Shown here: positions 42,566 through 51,294 of the stretch, in pieces
How positions within the stretch are numbered: position 1 is the stretch's first letter
Layout of the letters: the number at the start of each line of letters is the position of its first letter
NCBI GenBank assembly: GCA_009779495.1
Contig: WRED01000012.1
Coordinates: 1-53,023, forward strand
Direction of reading: 5' to 3'
DNA length: 53,023 nt
Source: Oscillospiraceae bacterium
GTDB lineage: Bacteria > Bacillota > Clostridia > Oscillospirales > Acutalibacteraceae
The notes under the pieces: model-generated
The model's input: the letters and a program-made list of their open reading frames with translations, nothing else
Told to the model about the DNA's origin: nothing
Databases searched by the model: none
Translations under genes and position numbers: made by a program

Positions 42566-42615
42566 GATGTCAGACGCGGTCAGGGAAAACACTTCCTCTG
42601 ACCGCGTCTGACATC
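42566..42615. terminator. Long hairpin between convergent lysA and glnA
   Basis: Perfect 18-bp arms (42566-42583 and 42598-42615; GATGTCAGACGCGGTCAG and complement) around a 14-base loop. It probably stops both transcripts. Flanking AGATGCTAGACGC and CAATCTACAGTCTAA belong to the TCTACAATC family of intergenic sequence. Confidence 0.7.
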
Positions 42616-42634
42616 TGCAATCTACAGTCTAAAT

Positions 42635-44077
42635 TTACAGATCGTAGTATTTCTCAAACTCAATCGGGTGCGGTATCATACTGACCTCCTCCGCGTCCTT
42701 GCGTATCTTCTTCAGCTGGTTGCGTATCACATCCTCGGAGAACACGCCGCCGTTTTTCAGGAACTCGCAGTCGTTTTCCAGCGCATCCGCCGCTTCATCC
42801 AGCGATTTCGGCAGCCCTTTCACGACCTTTTTCTCCTCGTCGGTCAGGTTGTACATGTTTTTGTCGTAGGGGCCGAACTCCGCCGTGGGCTTCATCCCTT
42901 TCTGAATGCCGTCGATCGCGGCCATGATGATGGCGGAGTAGGCAAGGTACGGGTTTGCCGTCGCGTCAGCGGGACGGAACTCGAAGCGCTTGTCCCCGGG
43001 CGATCTGGCGTAGCCCGGGATGCGGATGACGGAGCTTCTGTTCGACGTGGCGAAGCAGATTGTCACGGGCGCCTCATAGCCGGGCACAAGCCGCTTATAC
43101 GAGTTGGTGGTCGGGTTCGTAAAGGCCAGCAGCGCGGGCGAATGCCGCAGTATCCCGCAAATCGCCGCCAGAGCTGTATCGCTTAACTTCGAGTAGCCGT
43201 TTTCATCGTAGAAAACCGGCTTGCCCTTGTTAAACATCTGAATGTGCACGTGCATCCCGCTGCCGCATTCGCCGAAAAACGGCTTGGGCATGAACGTGAC
43301 CGTCTTGCCGTACCTCATCGCGAGGTTTTTCGTGATGTACTTGAGCTTCTGCGTGCGGTCGCCGATCTCCTTGAGCGGCGCGAACTCCACCTCGATCTCG
43401 ACCTGTCCGGGGCCGCCGTTTTCGGAATGGTGGTACTTTACAGGAATGCCGTTGTCCTCCAGCGTCCGCACCACTTCGTTGCGCAGGGCAAAGCTGACGT
43501 CCTTGGGCAGATCCACATGGTAGCCGCCGTGACCGGGAACCTTATAGCCTAAATTGCCGCTTTCCGGGTCATATGGGCTTTTGATGGTGTTCCACGCGGC
43601 CTGGGCCGAGTCCAGGTGCACCTCGATATGGTTCGGCTGGTTGCGGTATTCCACGTTGTCCAGCACATAAAACTCAAATTCCGGGCCGAACAGGCAATTG
43701 TCGGAAATACCTGTGTCACTCAAAAACTTCTCCGTTTTCTCCGCGATAAAGCGCGGGTCGCTCTCGAAGCGCAGGAGTCTGTCTCCGTCGATCCTGTAGA
43801 TGTCGCCGATCATCGAAACGGTTGGCACGTCCACAACCGGATCTACGAACGCGCTTGTCAGGTCGGGTATGAACACCATGTCGGACTTCTCCACGGTCAA
43901 GAAGCCATAGCTTGAACCGTCGAAGCCTATCCCTTTCTCAAGCAAATCTTCGGTAAACCGCTCGACAGGTATCGTCAGGTGATGCCAGCGTCCGGCCAAA
44001 TCAATCTCCTTGAAATCGACCATCAGGATGCCGTTTTCGTCCGCGAATTTTTTGAACTCGCTAAAGCTGTTAAACAA
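42635..44077 (-). CDS. glnA: Glutamine synthetase type I
   Basis: 480 residues. Signature GMHVH (histidine of the metal site), PTTNSYKRLVPG and EFRPADATANPYLAYSA, and the C-terminal HPIEFEKYYDL end. NMYNLTDEE retains the Tyr that is adenylylated in GSI-beta enzymes, but adenylylation cannot be inferred from this. The start is TTG 44077 because GGAGGA ends six bases before; a longer frame from 44125 has no ribosome site. Assimilates ammonium into glutamine. Single gene with its own promoter. Confidence 0.94.
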   Translation of the reverse strand: MFNSFSEFKKFADENGILMVDFKEIDLAGRWHHLTIPVERFTEDLLEKGIGFDGSSYGFLTVEKSDMVFIPDLTSAFVDPVVDVPTVSMIGDIYRIDGDRLLRFESDPRFIAEKTEKFLSDTGISDNCLFGPEFEFYVLDNVEYRNQPNHIEVHLDSAQAAWNTIKSPYDPESGNLGYKVPGHGGYHVDLPKDVSFALRNEVVRTLEDNGIPVKYHHSENGGPGQVEIEVEFAPLKEIGDRTQKLKYITKNLAMRYGKTVTFMPKPFFGECGSGMHVHIQMFNKGKPVFYDENGYSKLSDTALAAICGILRHSPALLAFTNPTTNSYKRLVPGYEAPVTICFATSNRSSVIRIPGYARSPGDKRFEFRPADATANPYLAYSAIIMAAIDGIQKGMKPTAEFGPYDKNMYNLTDEEKKVVKGLPKSLDEAADALENDCEFLKNGGVFSEDVIRNQLKKIRKDAEEVSMIPHPIEFEKYYDL

Positions 44078-44123
44078 ATTGACTCCTCCTAAATAAATAA
44101 GCTCTAAATTGCAGTATAAAATC

Positions 44124-44152
44124 ATTTTATCACTATTTTTTTACCAAATCAA
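44124..44152 (-). promoter_or_regulatory. Promoter of glnA
   Basis: On the reverse strand TTGATT (44147-44152), 17 bp, TAAAAT (44124-44129), predicted start near 44117. No GlnR box of the TGTNA-N7-TNACA type was found in the leader. Confidence 0.6.
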
Positions 44153-44157
44153 TTGTT

Positions 44158-44188
44158 TTGCTTGAATTTTTTGCCGAAATCCTATAAT
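44158..44188 (+). promoter_or_regulatory. Promoter of the DHDPS-family gene
   Basis: TATAAT at 44183-44188 with a -35 of TTGCTT (44158-44163, 19-bp spacer) or TTGAAT (44162-44167, 15-bp spacer). Confidence 0.4.
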
Positions 44189-44222
44189 ATAATAACAGAT
44201 ACTGTGTTAAGGAGACTTTATA

Positions 44223-45140
44223 ATGCTAAAAACGATCAATAACGGCGTATATCCGACAATGGTCACGCCATTCACCGCGGACAACAAGATCGACTATGAC
44301 GCCGTGGAGCGGCTCCTGAACTGGTACGCGGGCAAAGCGGACGGCATATTCGCGGTCTGCCAGTCCAGCGAGATGTTCTTCATGTCCTTCGATGAGCGGC
44401 TTGAACTGATGAAATTCGTCGTCGAACACGCGCCGAAAGGGATGTCCGTCGTCGCGTCCGGCCACACTGCCGACAGCCTTGATGACCAGATCGAACAGGC
44501 CAAAGCGTTCATCGGCACGGGGATTGATGCGTATGTGTTTATCGCGAATCGCTTTGCCAAAGCGGGCGAGGGCGACTCGGTTTTCCTGAGAAATGCGGAC
44601 TGCGTCACGTCGCGCCTGTCCGGCGTCGCGTTCGGGGTATACGAATGCCCGTACCCGTACAAGCGGCTGCTGTCGTCGGAGACTTTAGGCGAGCTTGCGA
44701 AAAGCGGACGGTTCGCGTTTCTGAAGGACACCTGCTGTGACCCTGAAATCATCCGCCGAAAGCTCGCGGCGGTGAACGGTACGGGATTGAAAATATTCAA
44801 CGCGAATTCCTCGTCGATCCTTGAAAGCCTGCAAGACGGCGCTGCGGGGTTCTCGGGCGTCATGGCGAATTTCCACCCGGAGCTGTACCGCTGGCTGTGT
44901 CAAAACTTCCAAAAAGAGCCGGAAAAAGCCCGGCATGTGCAGGATTTTGTCGGGATGGCGTCGATGGCGGAGCTGCAGATATATCCTGTCAATGCGAAGT
45001 ATCACCTGTCGCTTGAGGGGCTGGGAATCACGACGGTTACGCGCTCGAAGGAATACGCCATGACAGGCAACCAGCGGCGCGAGATCGAACAGATGCGCGG
45101 GATGACGGCGCTTCTCAAACAATATCTTGGATTGGAATGA
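44223..45140 (+). CDS. Dihydrodipicolinate synthase-family aldolase
   Basis: 305-residue class I pyruvate-type lyase (DapA/NanA superfamily). Schiff-base Lys168 (AFLKDTCCD) and the Tyr140 region (GVYECPYPY) are in place. The substrate-binding GxxGE motif of true DapA is replaced here by QSSEMFF, which argues for another 2-oxo acid or sugar acid rather than dihydrodipicolinate. ATG 44223 follows AAGGAG. The nucleotidyltransferase gene begins 13 bases after it. Confidence 0.88.
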   Translation: MLKTINNGVYPTMVTPFTADNKIDYDAVERLLNWYAGKADGIFAVCQSSEMFFMSFDERLELMKFVVEHAPKGMSVVASGHTADSLDDQIEQAKAFIGTGIDAYVFIANRFAKAGEGDSVFLRNADCVTSRLSGVAFGVYECPYPYKRLLSSETLGELAKSGRFAFLKDTCCDPEIIRRKLAAVNGTGLKIFNANSSSILESLQDGAAGFSGVMANFHPELYRWLCQNFQKEPEKARHVQDFVGMASMAELQIYPVNAKYHLSLEGLGITTVTRSKEYAMTGNQRREIEQMRGMTALLKQYLGLE

Positions 45141-45153
45141 GTGGGTTCTTGTT

Positions 45154-45912
45154 ATGCTTGACAGAAAAAAGATCATCGGCAAGCTTCATGAAGCGTTGAG
45201 CCCGCTGCCTTACATCTACGCGTTTTGGCTTGAGGGTGCGGACGCGAACGGCACGGCGGATAAATACAGCGACATTGATCTTTGGGCAGACTTTGAGGAT
45301 GCATACGAGGAGCAGGCGTACGCGGCCGTCGAAAATGCCCTGTCAGAGCTTGCCGATATCGACTATCAATACGTCATGCGGCATGGTCACCCGAAAATCC
45401 GACAGAGGATATACCATCTTAGCGGTACGGGCGAATACCTGATGATCGACTTCTGCTGGCAGCTTCACAGCCGCCCGAAAGACGAATACACGTACTACGA
45501 AAATGACAGCATCGAAGCGGTCAAGGTGATATTCGACAAGGATAACATTATACGGTACAAAAAGCTCGTTCTGTCGGATTTTGCCGAATCGAATAAAATT
45601 CGCCTTGAAGAAGCGATATACCGCAGAACGCAGCATGTTCGCGCGGAGAAATATGTCCGCCGCAAGCAGTATCTCGAAGCGTACGCTTACTACAACCGCT
45701 ATGCGCTGGAGCCGCTCATCGACCTTCTCCGGCTGATTTACACCCCGGCATACGCTGATTATTACCTGCTCCACATTTCACATCATATCCCGGACTCCGA
45801 AAGGCAAAAGCTTGAATACTTCGCGCGGATATGCTCTGTTGACGACATAGCGAAAAAACTGCCGCAAGCGGGCGAATGGTTTGACGAGCTTGTCAGGCGG
45901 GTAAAAATTTAA
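45154..45912 (+). CDS. Nucleotidyltransferase-superfamily protein
   Basis: 252 residues with the pol-beta-like core: EGADANGTADKYSDIDL, where Asp40 and Asp42 (SDIDL) are metal ligands and Gly-rich GADANG replaces the usual GS. Resembles minimal or AadK-like nucleotidyltransferases; transfers nucleotides to an unknown acceptor. ATG 45154 lies close after the DHDPS-family gene. It lies two genes upstream of the kinase, PqqD and peptidase operon, but a promoter intervenes. Confidence 0.82.
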   Translation: MLDRKKIIGKLHEALSPLPYIYAFWLEGADANGTADKYSDIDLWADFEDAYEEQAYAAVENALSELADIDYQYVMRHGHPKIRQRIYHLSGTGEYLMIDFCWQLHSRPKDEYTYYENDSIEAVKVIFDKDNIIRYKKLVLSDFAESNKIRLEEAIYRRTQHVRAEKYVRRKQYLEAYAYYNRYALEPLIDLLRLIYTPAYADYYLLHISHHIPDSERQKLEYFARICSVDDIAKKLPQAGEWFDELVRRVKI

Positions 45913-45921
45913 AAATAACTA

Positions 45922-45950
45922 TTGATTTCCGCTCTGAAACATTCTATAAT
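45922..45950 (+). promoter_or_regulatory. Promoter of the exported-protein/kinase/PqqD/peptidase operon
   Basis: TTGATT (45922-45927), 17-bp spacer, TATAAT (45945-45950), 38 bases upstream of the first ATG. Confidence 0.75.
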
Positions 45951-45987
45951 AAAAGTGGTATTATATATATGAAAGGACTGACGCGGT

Positions 45988-47148
45988 ATGACGTCGATTT
46001 TTAAAAGGCTGTTTTCCGTAACCTTAGCGGCGGTGCTTATACTGTCCTGCGCTTTCGCGGGACTTCACGCCCTCGCCGCCGGAGTTGTCAACACCGGCGA
46101 CGGAAACAACACCGTTTCCCTCACCTTTTCACCCGCGGGCGGCGGCATGATCTACTATAAAATAGGCTCGACCGATTCGCGCACCCTCAGCAGGTACACA
46201 AACACCCACGCCGTCGGTACGCCCGTGGAGCTGACCGCCGCGCCGAGAAACGCCGCGGAATTTCTGTATTGGTATAATGTCTATACCGACCGCGTGTTTT
46301 CATTTGACGAGACCGTCACATTCACGCTGTCAACCGCCACGCAGCTGTACGCGCTTTTCAGTGAGCCTGACGCAAATTTCCATTACGTCGCGTATCTGAA
46401 CTACGCCGGATCAATCATTTATTCCAATGACGTGCCGACAGGCCAGCCGGTCCCCGTTCCGTCGGCGGCGGACGCGAGCGTTCCGGGCTTCACCTTTTTG
46501 GACTGGAGCATGACATCCACTCAGGTGCAGCAAAGCGCCACGGCGGCCGTCGTGAGGCCGCGCTACACGGTTGACAACCGCCCCTGTACGCTGTCGCTTA
46601 CAAACGCGCAAAACGTCTCCGGCGCGGGCCAGTTCCCGCTTTACGATACGGTCTACGCCAAGGCCGACGGGGTAAACGGGTCGGGTCAGCCGTTTTCATG
46701 CTGGAAAGACGCAAGCGGCGCGATCGTCAGCTATGAGCGCAATTACACGTTCAGGATCACAAAAAACGTCACGCTGACGGCGGTGTACGGCGGATCCGTG
46801 ACGCCCGAGCCTGTCATCAGAATCTCCGATATCGCCATTGAGTCGCCCCTGGAGAAAGTCACCTTCTTCGCGGAACGCAGCATCCCCGATGGTCACACCC
46901 TGATTCAGCACGGTATACTGCTGACGTCCACTTCGGCGGAGCTTGTGGTTTCAGCGGCCGGCCTGGGCGCGTCGGCGGCGGTCAAGCGCGGAACGGGCAT
47001 CTCAAACGAGTCCTGCGGCACGTATTCGCTGTCCAAGGCAAAGGCTGTCTCCGGCACGGTCTACCGCGCGCGCGCTTACGCGATCTGCGAAAATCCACAG
47101 GGCGTTCAGATGATTTATTACAGCACCGTTGAGACAGCCAGCTTCTAG
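45988..47148 (+). CDS. Secreted beta-repeat (InlB B-repeat-like) protein
   Basis: 386 residues. Signal peptide at 1-31 (KRLFSVTLAAVLILSCAFAG). The rest is a chain of beta-rich repeats with the W/Y-x-FxG pattern: YWYNVYTDRVFSFDETVTFT, TFLDWSMTSTQ and FSCWKDASGAIVSYERNYTF, like divergent InlB B-repeats or Listeria-Bacteroides repeats, ending in a C-terminal Ser-rich part. No LPXTG or lipobox. It is followed after 6 bases by a kinase gene. Role unknown; adhesion or display is possible. Confidence 0.83.
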   Translation: MTSIFKRLFSVTLAAVLILSCAFAGLHALAAGVVNTGDGNNTVSLTFSPAGGGMIYYKIGSTDSRTLSRYTNTHAVGTPVELTAAPRNAAEFLYWYNVYTDRVFSFDETVTFTLSTATQLYALFSEPDANFHYVAYLNYAGSIIYSNDVPTGQPVPVPSAADASVPGFTFLDWSMTSTQVQQSATAAVVRPRYTVDNRPCTLSLTNAQNVSGAGQFPLYDTVYAKADGVNGSGQPFSCWKDASGAIVSYERNYTFRITKNVTLTAVYGGSVTPEPVIRISDIAIESPLEKVTFFAERSIPDGHTLIQHGILLTSTSAELVVSAAGLGASAAVKRGTGISNESCGTYSLSKAKAVSGTVYRARAYAICENPQGVQMIYYSTVETASF

Positions 47149-47154
47149 GCAAAT

Positions 47155-47862
47155 ATGGGCATATATAAAATCGCGGGACTTACGGTGCGGTTTACGCCGA
47201 GGTATGCCCTCCTGCGTGAACGCGGCGAAAAATACGCCGTGTCGGACGAAGAAACCTCCGACATAACAATAAACGTAGCGGACAGCCGCATAGCCGAATT
47301 GCAACTAAGCGCGCCGCACCTCAGCGAAGAGCTGTGCGAGTACATGCTCACGGGCGCGGACTTTTACCGCGAGCTTGTCCGCTTTGACGGCATGCTTCTT
47401 CACGCGTCGGCGGTCGCTTTGGACGGGGACGCCTACCTGTTTTCCGCTAAGAGCGGTGTCGGGAAGTCCACGCACGCGCGGCTGTGGCTTGATTATTTCG
47501 GCGGCAGGTCGGTTATTATCAACGACGACAAGCCCGCCGTCCGCATCGTGGGCGGCAGGGCGTTTGTTTTCGGCACACCCTTTTGCGGCAAGGACGATGT
47601 GAACGAAAACATGTCCGCGCCGTTAAAAGCGGTCTGCTTTTTGGAGCAATCGGCGCGTAACGGCATAGAGCGCCTGTCAGGGGCGCGGGCCGTCTACGCG
47701 CTGCTGAACCAGTCGCTGCGACCAACCGGCGGCGGCGAGATGGATCGCCTTATGTCCACGGTGAAAATCATCGTGAATAGCGTGCCTGTTTACAGGATGA
47801 AATGCACCGCGACGCTTGACGCGGCAGAAATGGCGTACAATGCAATAAACGGAGGGACTTAA
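47155..47862 (+). CDS. HPr-kinase-like protein (HprK/PEP carboxykinase fold)
   Basis: 235 residues. P-loop SAKSGVGKST (97-106), a Walker B-like acidic IINDDKPAV (121-129) and GTPFCGKDDVNEN are the pattern of stand-alone HprK-like kinases that accompany PqqD proteins. In lasso-peptide clusters related kinases phosphorylate the precursor. The gene is tightly packed with those before (6 bases) and after (1 base), so one mRNA is expected. Substrate is unknown. Confidence 0.85.
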   Translation: MGIYKIAGLTVRFTPRYALLRERGEKYAVSDEETSDITINVADSRIAELQLSAPHLSEELCEYMLTGADFYRELVRFDGMLLHASAVALDGDAYLFSAKSGVGKSTHARLWLDYFGGRSVIINDDKPAVRIVGGRAFVFGTPFCGKDDVNENMSAPLKAVCFLEQSARNGIERLSGARAVYALLNQSLRPTGGGEMDRLMSTVKIIVNSVPVYRMKCTATLDAAEMAYNAINGGT

Positions 47863-47863
47863 A

Positions 47864-48136
47864 CTGAGCAGGATCAAGGACGGCTATAAGCTGTATCAGG
47901 TTGGCGGCAGCCACGTCGTCGTCGCGGCGGACAGCGCCGTCATGGACTTCGACGGCTTGGTGACGCTCAACGGCACCGGCGGGCTGATCTGGAGAATGCT
48001 GTCAGACGGCGGGTCGGACGCGGACGTCATAAACGCCGTCATGGCGGAGTACGACGTGACGCGGGACGCGGCGGAAAGCGATCTGCGCGAGTTCCTGCTG
48101 AAGCTGAAGGGAGCGGGCTTCCTTGTATCTGAGTGA
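47864..48136 (+). CDS. PqqD-family RiPP recognition element, CTG start
   Basis: 90 residues from CTG 47864: SRIKDGYKLYQVGGSHVVV, then FDGLVTLNGTGGLIWRMLSD, the PqqD pattern of a winged-helix peptide-binding domain. Shine-Dalgarno GGAGGG lies 7 bases before the CTG. Between the preceding stop (TAA at 47846-47848) and the first Met (47942) there is no ATG, GTG or TTG, and the beta-hairpin that opens every PqqD domain would be lost without the CTG start. So CTG or another near-cognate codon must be used. Operon: kinase-PqqD-peptidase. Confidence 0.85.
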   Translation: MSRIKDGYKLYQVGGSHVVVAADSAVMDFDGLVTLNGTGGLIWRMLSDGGSDADVINAVMAEYDVTRDAAESDLREFLLKLKGAGFLVSE

Positions 48137-48572
48137 AGCGTCGGGCGCGATCCTTGACGTGCTGAAAAGCGGCGGCGCGGTTTCTTTCGTCACGGCGGGC
48201 GTGAGCATGGTTCCGACGTTGCGCGACCGCAGGGACAAAGTGACACTGACCGGGCTGTCAAAGCCGCCGCGAAAAAATGACATCGTGCTGTACACGCGGG
48301 CGGACGGCTCCTTTGTTTTGCATCGGGTCGTCGGGCGGGACCGGGACGGCTATATTCTGCGGGGCGACAATCAGTGGGTGAACGAGCGCGGCGTCGCGCC
48401 GCGGCAGATCATCGCCGCGGTCAGGTCCATTGAGCGAAACGGAAAGACGATCGAGTGCGCGGGACTCCGTTTCCGGCTGTACGGGGCGGCGCTTCCGGCG
48501 GTGCGTTTTTTCAGAAAAAACATTTATCCGATATATGTGCGGCTCATATCAATTTTCCTCAAACAAAAATAA
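48123..48572 (+). CDS. S24/S26-type peptidase (SipW-like Ser-His)
   Basis: 149 residues. Ser28 in AGVSMVPTL and His67 in VLHRVVGRDRDGYILRGDN fit the Ser-His form of signal-peptidase-like enzymes. No membrane segment precedes the Ser, so this member may work in the cytosol or associate with a partner. Start TTG 48123 (GGGAG nine bases upstream) overlaps the PqqD end by 14 bases. It is the last gene of the operon, before the terminator at 48573-48616. Confidence 0.82.
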   Translation: MYLSEASGAILDVLKSGGAVSFVTAGVSMVPTLRDRRDKVTLTGLSKPPRKNDIVLYTRADGSFVLHRVVGRDRDGYILRGDNQWVNERGVAPRQIIAAVRSIERNGKTIECAGLRFRLYGAALPAVRFFRKNIYPIYVRLISIFLKQK

Positions 48573-48616
48573 ACGCTGAATCCAAAAGCGATCGGATTCA
48601 GCGTCTGTTTTTTTTT
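48573..48616 (+). terminator. Terminator of the kinase/PqqD/peptidase operon
   Basis: ACGCTGAATCC (48573-48583) pairs perfectly with GGATTCAGCGT (48594-48604); a run of nine T follows. Confidence 0.9.
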
Positions 48617-48638
48617 ATGAAAATCTCATTGAGCCTGA

Positions 48639-50165
48639 TCACTGGCCGCTGGCCGCTTCGGCATTGTCGACAGCGGTCGCGGCCTCAATGGCCGCCGCGC
48701 GGCGTTCGGCCAGTTCCACATACATGCGCTCGCGATCCTTCTGACTGATATTGAACAGCAGTTTGGGCGGCAAGGAAATTAAACCCATGAGCGCTGGGAT
48801 CAGCGTGGTCAACGCAAACACGCCCCTAGCGGTTTTCTCGCTCTGATAGAGGTAGTTTTCGCCCGTCTTGAAGCCGATGAGCTTGAGCACAAAGCTGGTT
48901 ATGGTTCTGCCGATCATATCTGTGATCTTATACGGCATACCCCGCAGCACGCCAGTCATTCCCTCACTGCGAAAGCCGCTCTTCCACTCGCCATAGTCGA
49001 TACACTCATTGCGCAACTCATTGGGGATCACCTTTTTGGTACCGTACAGCGTCATGTCAATGGTATTTTGTATCCCGAAGACGGCAAGCATCGGCCACAG
49101 ATCCATAAATTTGCGGGTGACGCCCTTTTTAATCTTCGCCGGGTTTCTCACTTTCATGATACCAAAGAAATAGATCATAATGTACAAGGGCGTGTTGATA
49201 TAATCCCCGATCAGCCACAGAGTTTTGGTGGAGAAACGCTGGCGCAGCTTACCGACGTAGGCAAAGCTTATGTAGCTCACGGGCGAACCTGGGATGCCGG
49301 AAATCAGACTGAAATTCGCGAAGTTGAGGATGGATTTCTTGTAGGTGTCCATTTGCCGCTTGAGGGTAAAACCGTTGAGAACCTCGGCCAGCATCAGCAT
49401 AAGTAGCGGGCGGTTGTGGCGCAGGGCGTTGATGGACTCGCGTATGGTGGGCGGTTTTTCCCGGTGCGTTTCAGCGCCAAACACGCGCTCCTTGGATACC
49501 ATCGCGAAGTAAAGCGACATGGCGCCGGCGATCAGCGTAGTGCCCATGCCGAACATCAGGAACATCGTGCGCATATTTTTATTGACCTCAAGCGCCGTTT
49601 TCATCACGTTACGGGAGATGACGTCACGTACAATGTCGAACAGCTGCTTGGGCAGATCCGAACCGAACATCTCAAGGAACTTCGCTCTCATAATCAGCGA
49701 AAGCCGTTCCTCCGGGTTTGGCGTGAGGTTGGCCATCATGCCCGTGCGGGCAATGTCGCTGATGGTTTGGGTCAGCTCATTGAACAGGCCCAGCAAAAAC
49801 CACATGACGATCTTGGGTATAAACGCATTGTCGGTGCCCCAAAAGAAGTAAGGCAAAAGATATACGAAGAGACACATCGGCAGACCGTAGAGGGGATAAA
49901 GCCCCAGATAGGGTCTGAATTTGCCGAAGCGCGTGCGGGTCTTGTCCGCCATCGCCGCACAGAACAGGTCGTTGACAATATCCCATATGGTTGCGATCGG
50001 CCCTAACGCCGCCTGCACGCCTCTGTCAATGTTGAGTATCCTGTCGGTCCATTCCTCGTTGGGTTTTATCGGCATCTTAGCCGCCACGTCAAATAGCACA
50101 TAGCCCGCCGATTCCGCTGTGCCGACGTATTTTCGACCCTGCGATAATTTTGCTTGTTCTCCCAC
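48639..50165 (-). CDS. GPH-family (MelB-like) sugar:cation symporter
   Basis: 508 residues, twelve predicted membrane segments and a long central loop. The fourth loop DLFCAAMADKTRTRFGKFRP matches the GPH motif (D..G...D....R.G..RP). Transports glycosides, pentosides or hexuronides by Na+ or H+ symport. Start GTG 50165 follows GGAAGGGG; the longer frame from 50228 would run into the promoter. Convergent with the peptidase operon, divergent from the lipoprotein gene. Confidence 0.88.
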   Translation of the reverse strand: MGEQAKLSQGRKYVGTAESAGYVLFDVAAKMPIKPNEEWTDRILNIDRGVQAALGPIATIWDIVNDLFCAAMADKTRTRFGKFRPYLGLYPLYGLPMCLFVYLLPYFFWGTDNAFIPKIVMWFLLGLFNELTQTISDIARTGMMANLTPNPEERLSLIMRAKFLEMFGSDLPKQLFDIVRDVISRNVMKTALEVNKNMRTMFLMFGMGTTLIAGAMSLYFAMVSKERVFGAETHREKPPTIRESINALRHNRPLLMLMLAEVLNGFTLKRQMDTYKKSILNFANFSLISGIPGSPVSYISFAYVGKLRQRFSTKTLWLIGDYINTPLYIMIYFFGIMKVRNPAKIKKGVTRKFMDLWPMLAVFGIQNTIDMTLYGTKKVIPNELRNECIDYGEWKSGFRSEGMTGVLRGMPYKITDMIGRTITSFVLKLIGFKTGENYLYQSEKTARGVFALTTLIPALMGLISLPPKLLFNISQKDRERMYVELAERRAAAIEAATAVDNAEAASGQ

Positions 50166-50199
50166 TGTAAAACCCCTTCCAAAATAATTCCACGCTCTT

Positions 50200-50228
50200 A
50201 TCATACACCAGCGCGGGTCAAATGTCAA
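50200..50228 (-). promoter_or_regulatory. Promoter of the GPH symporter gene
   Basis: On the reverse strand TTGACA (50223-50228), 17 bp, TATGAT (50200-50205). Confidence 0.8.
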
Positions 50229-50352
50229 GAAAGATGAACATGTTATTTGGTTTGCATATTTTGGTACATATCTGTGGTATATTCATACTTGCAAAACGGA
50301 AATTTTTGTGTTACTATAAATTTGGGTATTTTATAATGAGGAGGAACCTTGC

Positions 50353-51294
50353 ATGAAATTCACCAAAAAAGTTTTTGCCCTTTTGCTGACCGCCGCGACG
50401 CTGTTTGCTTTCGCCGCCTGCGGGGGCGATAAACCGGCAAATGCGGACACCACCTCTCCCGACGACCTTGAGTCGTTCACCTGGCCGGAGGAAACGATTC
50501 CCGCCGGTGAAACCGAAACTACCGGGGACGTAAACACGACCGAAACCGAGGCGCCGACGGCGGAACCGTCCTCTGCCGACGCAAGCGCAGGCACGACCAA
50601 ACCGGCAGACGGCGTGACTGTTTCCTCCACGGAGACGACCACAGCCGCCGTGAAAGTCCCGCAAACCACGGCCGAGCTTGTCGCCTACTTCAACGAGGTA
50701 GCCGACCGCGTCAAGACCGAAAAGCCCGGCTACACCGGCACGCATCAGATCACAATCGGCGAGCCTCAAAGCTCCAGCGGTCTTTTGCAGACGGTGGCGA
50801 ATTTCGCAATCCCCCTGGTTCCCCAGGACGAGGATATCATTGAACCCGTCCCAAAGGGGTCGTCTGAGCACAAATGGTTCGGTGCGGCCCTTCAGCCATA
50901 CGGCGCAAGGCTTACCCCCGCGATGGTTAAGAAAATCACGCTGACGGAAAAAGGCAATCAGTACATCCTGCGCGTCGATATGAAAGACGAGAAGCGCAGC
51001 AGCCTGCCTAAAAACGGCGCCGAGCACGACCACGGCAAGGTGTACGAGGTGTTTACATACGACGCGATCTACAGCAATATCGAATCTTTTTCCTGGTTCG
51101 CCGTTATCGAAAGCTTTGCCCCGACGTATAAAAACAGCTATGTGATATACACCATCGACAAGGCGACCAACCGTGTGCGCAAGGCGGAATACATGATGAC
51201 CATGAACGCTGACATTCAGGCAAGGCTCAAGCCCTTCTCCAGCTTTACGGCCACCTGTGACATAAGCCAGAGGCGCGTTTTTACGATCAATTAG
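50353..51294 (+). CDS. Lipoprotein, function unknown
   Basis: 313 residues. Signal peptide with lipobox FAFAAC (lipid-modified Cys23), then a Thr/Glu/Pro/Ala-rich linker (about 30-110) and a folded C-terminal domain with mixed strands (EHKWFGAALQPYGARLTPAM; KVYEVFTYDAIYSNIESF). No match to a named substrate-binding family is recognised. GGAGGAACC lies before the ATG. The stop overlaps the end of the URO-D gene by 4 bases on the opposite strand. Confidence 0.8.
   Translation: MKFTKKVFALLLTAATLFAFAACGGDKPANADTTSPDDLESFTWPEETIPAGETETTGDVNTTETEAPTAEPSSADASAGTTKPADGVTVSSTETTTAAVKVPQTTAELVAYFNEVADRVKTEKPGYTGTHQITIGEPQSSSGLLQTVANFAIPLVPQDEDIIEPVPKGSSEHKWFGAALQPYGARLTPAMVKKITLTEKGNQYILRVDMKDEKRSSLPKNGAEHDHGKVYEVFTYDAIYSNIESFSWFAVIESFAPTYKNSYVIYTIDKATNRVRKAEYMMTMNADIQARLKPFSSFTATCDISQRRVFTIN

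Noticed and set aside
42635-44125. An upstream-extended glnA start at 44125
   Set aside because: It crosses the promoter and lacks a ribosome site, while TTG 44077 has a good one.
44060-44222. A GlnR-type box near glnA
   Set aside because: No TGTNA-N7-TNACA sequence was found in the intergenic region.
45154-48572. A lasso-peptide cluster
   Set aside because: Kinase, PqqD-like and nucleotidyltransferase genes are present, but no transglutaminase-like B2 protease, asparagine-synthetase-like cyclase or precursor peptide is visible.
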